A DNA stretch of 64,000 bases from Methanoculleus formosensis (lineage in GTDB: Archaea > Halobacteriota > Methanomicrobia > Methanomicrobiales > Methanoculleaceae): the NCBI RefSeq assembly GCF_025384765.1, contig NZ_VHLL01000002.1:62001-126000 (forward strand), in the 5' to 3' direction. The translations under genes were made by a program, and so were the position numbers. Position 1 is the stretch's first letter, and every line of letters begins with the position of its first letter. The notes below the pieces were generated by a model that saw only the letters and a list, made by a program, of their open reading frames with translations, made no database searches and was not told the DNA's origin. Shown piece by piece: positions 61,137-64,000 of this stretch.

Positions 61137-61887
61137 GAGCATGGTACTGAAACTGGGGGGGAGCGTGATCACCGACAAGTCGGGGGACTGCGCCATCGAT
61201 CACGCCCGCCTGCGCGAGATTGCGGGGGAACTCGCCGCACACAGAGAGACCGCTCTCGTCCTCGTCCACGGTGCGGGGTCGTGCGGGCATCCCGAGGCCC
61301 GGCGCTACCGGATCAACGACGGTCTCGCCGGAGATAACGTCCCCGGCGTCTACGAGACGCATACCGCCGTATCGAGCCTGAACACGGCGGTCGTCACCGC
61401 CCTGCGGGACGCGGGGGTCGAGGCGATCGGTATCCATCCCCTCGACCTCTGCCTCGCTGAAGACAGACGTCTGGTCTCGTTCGAGACCCGCCATATCGCC
61501 GAAATGACGGAACACGGCATTGTGCCCGTGCTGCACGGCGATGTGGTGATGGACCGTCTCCGGGGCTCTTGCATCGTCTCGGGCGACCAGCTCGTCACCC
61601 GGCTTGCCGTCGCTCTCGGAAGCGGGCGCGTGGGCCTTGCGACCGACGTTCCCGGTGTCCTCGCGAACGGCTCGGTCGTCCCGCGCATCGACCGGACTAC
61701 CGCAGCGACGCTCGATGTCGGCGGATCAGGAAAGACCGACGTGACCGGGGGCATGCGAGGCAAGATCGCGGAACTCCTGGCGCTGGCCGATGCTGGCATC
61801 GAGTCACACATCTTCCATGTCTCGAAGATCGGCCGGTTTCTGGACGGCACCGAGCATGGCGGAACAACGATAACCATAAAGGAGTAA
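61129..61887 (+). CDS. ipk: Isopentenyl phosphate kinase
   Basis: A 252-residue amino-acid-kinase-fold enzyme that converts isopentenyl phosphate to isopentenyl diphosphate in the archaeal mevalonate route. LKLGGSVITDKSG is the phosphate-binding strand; VHGAGSCGHPEA holds the catalytic His that distinguishes IPK; later GLATDVPGVL and GGMRGKIAEL complete the fold. The start lies within mvk. Three bases to the IPP isomerase gene. Confidence 0.96.
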   Translation: MTESMVLKLGGSVITDKSGDCAIDHARLREIAGELAAHRETALVLVHGAGSCGHPEARRYRINDGLAGDNVPGVYETHTAVSSLNTAVVTALRDAGVEAIGIHPLDLCLAEDRRLVSFETRHIAEMTEHGIVPVLHGDVVMDRLRGSCIVSGDQLVTRLAVALGSGRVGLATDVPGVLANGSVVPRIDRTTAATLDVGGSGKTDVTGGMRGKIAELLALADAGIESHIFHVSKIGRFLDGTEHGGTTITIKE

Positions 61888-61890
61888 CCT

Positions 61891-62943
61891 ATGAGAGAAG
61901 AGACCGCCACGTCTTCAAGGAAACGGGAACACCTGCAGATATGCTGCGAGCAGCCCGTCGAGGCCGGCGACGCCGGATTTCAGGACGTGCGCCTGGTTCA
62001 TAACGCCCTCCCCGAGTGCGACATGGACGCGATCGAGACAAAGACGCGGTTCCTCGGCGCGACACTCGACTCCCCGCTCTTCATTGCAGCGATGACCGGA
62101 GGACACCCGGACACCCTGGAGGTGAACCAGCGGCTCGCACGGGCCGCGGAACGGTATAACCTCGGCATGGGTGTCGGTTCTCAGCGAGCGGCATTGGAGA
62201 AGCCCGAACTGGAGGGAAGTTTCACCATCGTGCGAGAGGAGGCGCCACACGCGTTTCTCTGCGCGAACCTGGGGATCATCCAGCTCCGTGACCACGGCAT
62301 CGAGTGGGCGGAACGGGCTGTCGAGATGATCGATGCACAGGCGATCGCCATCCACGTCAATTCGCTCCAGGAAGCGATTCAGCCGGAGGGCGATCACAAC
62401 GCAGAGGGGTGCATCGAAGCGCTGCGAAACCTCTGCCGGGAGTTCTCCTATCCCGTCATCGTGAAGGAGACGGGTTCCGGCATATCGGCCGGAACCGCAA
62501 GGGTCATCCGGGGCGCCGGAGCAAGCGCCATTGATATCGGCGGCTACGGGGGCACGTCGTGGGCGAAGATCGAACGCCTGCGGGCAAGCGGCCCCGAACT
62601 CGCCGATCTCGGGGATGCGTTCCTCTCGTGGGGCATACCGACGGTGGTGAGCCTTCATGAGGTGCGGACGGCAGGCGGGCCGATCATCGCAACGGGCGGA
62701 CTGCGTTCCGGCATCGATATCGCGAAGGCCGTTGCTCTCGGGGCAGACCTCGGGGGCATGGCGCTCCCCCTCTTGAAACCGGCCATGGAGAGCGATGATG
62801 CGCTCTCGCTGGCTATCGAGGCGATGCACCGCGAACTCCGCGTGGCGATGTTCCTGACGGGATCCCGGTCTATAGCGGATCTCCGGCACGCCAGGACGTA
62901 TATAACCGGCCTGACCCGGCAAATGATTGAAAACAGCGAGTAA
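61891..62943 (+). CDS. fni: Type 2 isopentenyl-diphosphate delta-isomerase
   Basis: A 350-residue FMN- and NADPH-dependent enzyme that interconverts IPP and DMAPP. It shows FIAAMTGGHPDTLEVNQRLA, GVGSQRAALE, VIVKETGSGIS and DIGGYGGTSWAKIE, with IATGGLRSGIDIAKA near the C-terminus. It provides DMAPP for the prenyl transferases that feed archaeal ether lipids and, here, the cis-prenyltransferase pair at 32-34 kb. Confidence 0.97.
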   Translation: MREETATSSRKREHLQICCEQPVEAGDAGFQDVRLVHNALPECDMDAIETKTRFLGATLDSPLFIAAMTGGHPDTLEVNQRLARAAERYNLGMGVGSQRAALEKPELEGSFTIVREEAPHAFLCANLGIIQLRDHGIEWAERAVEMIDAQAIAIHVNSLQEAIQPEGDHNAEGCIEALRNLCREFSYPVIVKETGSGISAGTARVIRGAGASAIDIGGYGGTSWAKIERLRASGPELADLGDAFLSWGIPTVVSLHEVRTAGGPIIATGGLRSGIDIAKAVALGADLGGMALPLLKPAMESDDALSLAIEAMHRELRVAMFLTGSRSIADLRHARTYITGLTRQMIENSE

Positions 62944-62971
62944 CCACACAAAATCTCAACAAGGAGACAAC

Positions 62972-64000
62972 ATGGATATTGAGATCATAGCAGTGGGCGG
63001 GTATAACGAAGTCGGCAGAAATATGACCGCCGTCCGCTGCGGAAAGGAGATTGTCATCTTTGATATGGGCCTCCGGCTCGACCAGGTGATGATCCACGAG
63101 GATGCTGATATTGAGAATATGCATTCCCTGGACCTGATCGAGATGAAGGCCATTCCTGATGACACCATCATGAATGGGATCGAGGGGAGTGTCAAGGCTA
63201 TCGTCTGTTCGCACGGACACCTTGACCATATCGGTGCGATACCGAAACTGGCGCACCGATACAACGCCCCGATCATCAGCACGCCGTATACATCGGAACT
63301 GATCCGGCAGCAGATTGCAGGCGAACAGAAGTTCGGGGTGAACAACAAGCTCTTCGCCCTGAAAGCCGGGCAGCGCTACACCATCTCCCCGCACCTGACG
63401 CTCGAGTTCGTGCGCGCCCAGCACTCGATCATTGACACCGTCTTCCCGGTCCTGCATACGCCCCGGGGCGCGGTCGTCTACGCAAACGACTTCAAACTCG
63501 ACCGGACGCCGGTGATCGGGGAACCCCCGGACTTTGCCCGGCTGCGCCAGATCGGGAAGGAGGGCGTCATCGCTCTCATCACGGAGAGCGTCAACATCGC
63601 CGACAACGGGCGGTGTCCGAGCGAGAAGATCGCACGGGATCTCGTGCGGGACACCATCACGAGTTACGAGGACGACAAGAGCGCCCTCTTCGTCTCGACG
63701 TTCTCGTCGCACATCTCCCGTGTGAAGTCGATCGCCGAATGCGCCCATGAGATCGGCAGAAAACCGGTCCTGCTCGGGCGCTCGATGGAGCGCTACAGCT
63801 CGGCGGCGGAACAGTTGAAACTGGTCGGGTTCCCCGAGTCGCTCTCGATGTTCGGCAACCGGCGGACGGTTGACCGGACGCTGCGGCGGATCATGAAGAC
63901 CGGAAAGGACAAGTTCCTCCCGATCGTCACCGGCCACCAGGGAGAGTCGGGCGCCATCCTCACAAGGATCGTGATGGGGGACACCCCCTACAAACTGGAG
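62972..64000 (+). CDS. rnj: Ribonuclease J (cut by window end)
   Basis: The first 343 residues of an archaeal RNase J, a beta-CASP metallo-beta-lactamase nuclease with 5'-3' exonuclease activity. MBL motif SHGHLDHIGA lies near residue 75, with EVGRNMTAVR at the N-terminus, HSIIDTVF and the beta-CASP start ALFVSTFSSHISRVKSI. AAGGAGA lies 6 bases before the ATG. The C-terminal domain lies outside the window. In other methanogens this gene belongs to the same isoprenoid cluster. Confidence 0.96.
   Translation, partial: MDIEIIAVGGYNEVGRNMTAVRCGKEIVIFDMGLRLDQVMIHEDADIENMHSLDLIEMKAIPDDTIMNGIEGSVKAIVCSHGHLDHIGAIPKLAHRYNAPIISTPYTSELIRQQIAGEQKFGVNNKLFALKAGQRYTISPHLTLEFVRAQHSIIDTVFPVLHTPRGAVVYANDFKLDRTPVIGEPPDFARLRQIGKEGVIALITESVNIADNGRCPSEKIARDLVRDTITSYEDDKSALFVSTFSSHISRVKSIAECAHEIGRKPVLLGRSMERYSSAAEQLKLVGFPESLSMFGNRRTVDRTLRRIMKTGKDKFLPIVTGHQGESGAILTRIVMGDTPYKLE

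Overview
The window looks like a chromosomal segment from a methanogenic archaeon of the order Methanomicrobiales, most likely a Methanoculleus-type organism. This rests on GC-rich sequence, archaeal ribosomal-protein and RNA-polymerase gene order, TATA-type promoters, diphthine synthase and deoxyhypusine synthase, an archaeal mevalonate branch (mevalonate kinase, isopentenyl phosphate kinase, type 2 IPP isomerase), archaeal type IV pilin signals and a PGF-CTERM-like tail. The genus is inference; no marker for methanogenesis itself lies in the window.

Layout. 1-11.6 kb: a SatD/DUF3307 pair, a three-gene envelope operon (lipoprotein, membrane protein, PGF-CTERM-like protein), an acetyltransferase, a metallo-beta-lactamase-fold protein, Hsp20, a uracil-DNA-glycosylase-like protein, a DEAD-box helicase, a TreT-like glycosyltransferase and an FkbM-type methyltransferase. 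11.7-23.1 kb: an FKBP prolyl isomerase, a PolX/PHP polymerase, two tandem paralogous small proteins, a coupled operon of HTH-FHA regulator, transmembrane Ser/Thr kinase and K+ channel, a SIMPL protein, MscS with DUF432, and a PAS histidine-kinase-like protein without the usual phosphoacceptor His. 23.6-35 kb: NusA-like KH protein, hisE, a DUF151 protein, a flippase-like membrane protein, then a leftward run of a DtxR-FeoA fusion, FeoB, a RecA-fold protein, DphB and DUF357; a second PolX-like gene with a damaged polymerase site coupled to a non-canonical cis-prenyltransferase subunit, and facing it the canonical cis-prenyltransferase and a radical SAM gene.

35-46 kb is more accessory: three type IV pilin-like genes ending in a 1348-residue protein with 11 near-identical PKD domains, an AlbA/Schlafen-like ATP-binding regulator with the remnant of a second copy, short repeat arrays, a small zinc-finger ORF, and a frameshifted, 5'-truncated SWIM-family-like pseudogene. 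A KamA-family aminomutase, the Era-like GTPase/DUF2073/DUF2072 trio and five consecutive CBS-domain genes (18 CBS domains) follow.

52.5-64 kb is conserved core: deoxyhypusine synthase, tRNA-Ser(GCU), then uS13-uS4-uS11-rpoD-eL18-uL13-uS9-rpoN-tRNA-Pro-rpoK-enolase-uS2-MEMO-mevalonate kinase-IPK-IPP isomerase-RNase J (cut by the window end). Translation, transcription and isoprenoid precursor supply are encoded on one strand with very small gaps. Small dispersed non-coding repeats (23.3, 33.0, 43.2 and 52.3 kb) punctuate the otherwise dense gene order. The best candidates for little-described biology are the five-gene CBS operon, the FHA/kinase/K+-channel operon, the split cis-prenyltransferase pair and the PolX paralogue with a dead palm domain.
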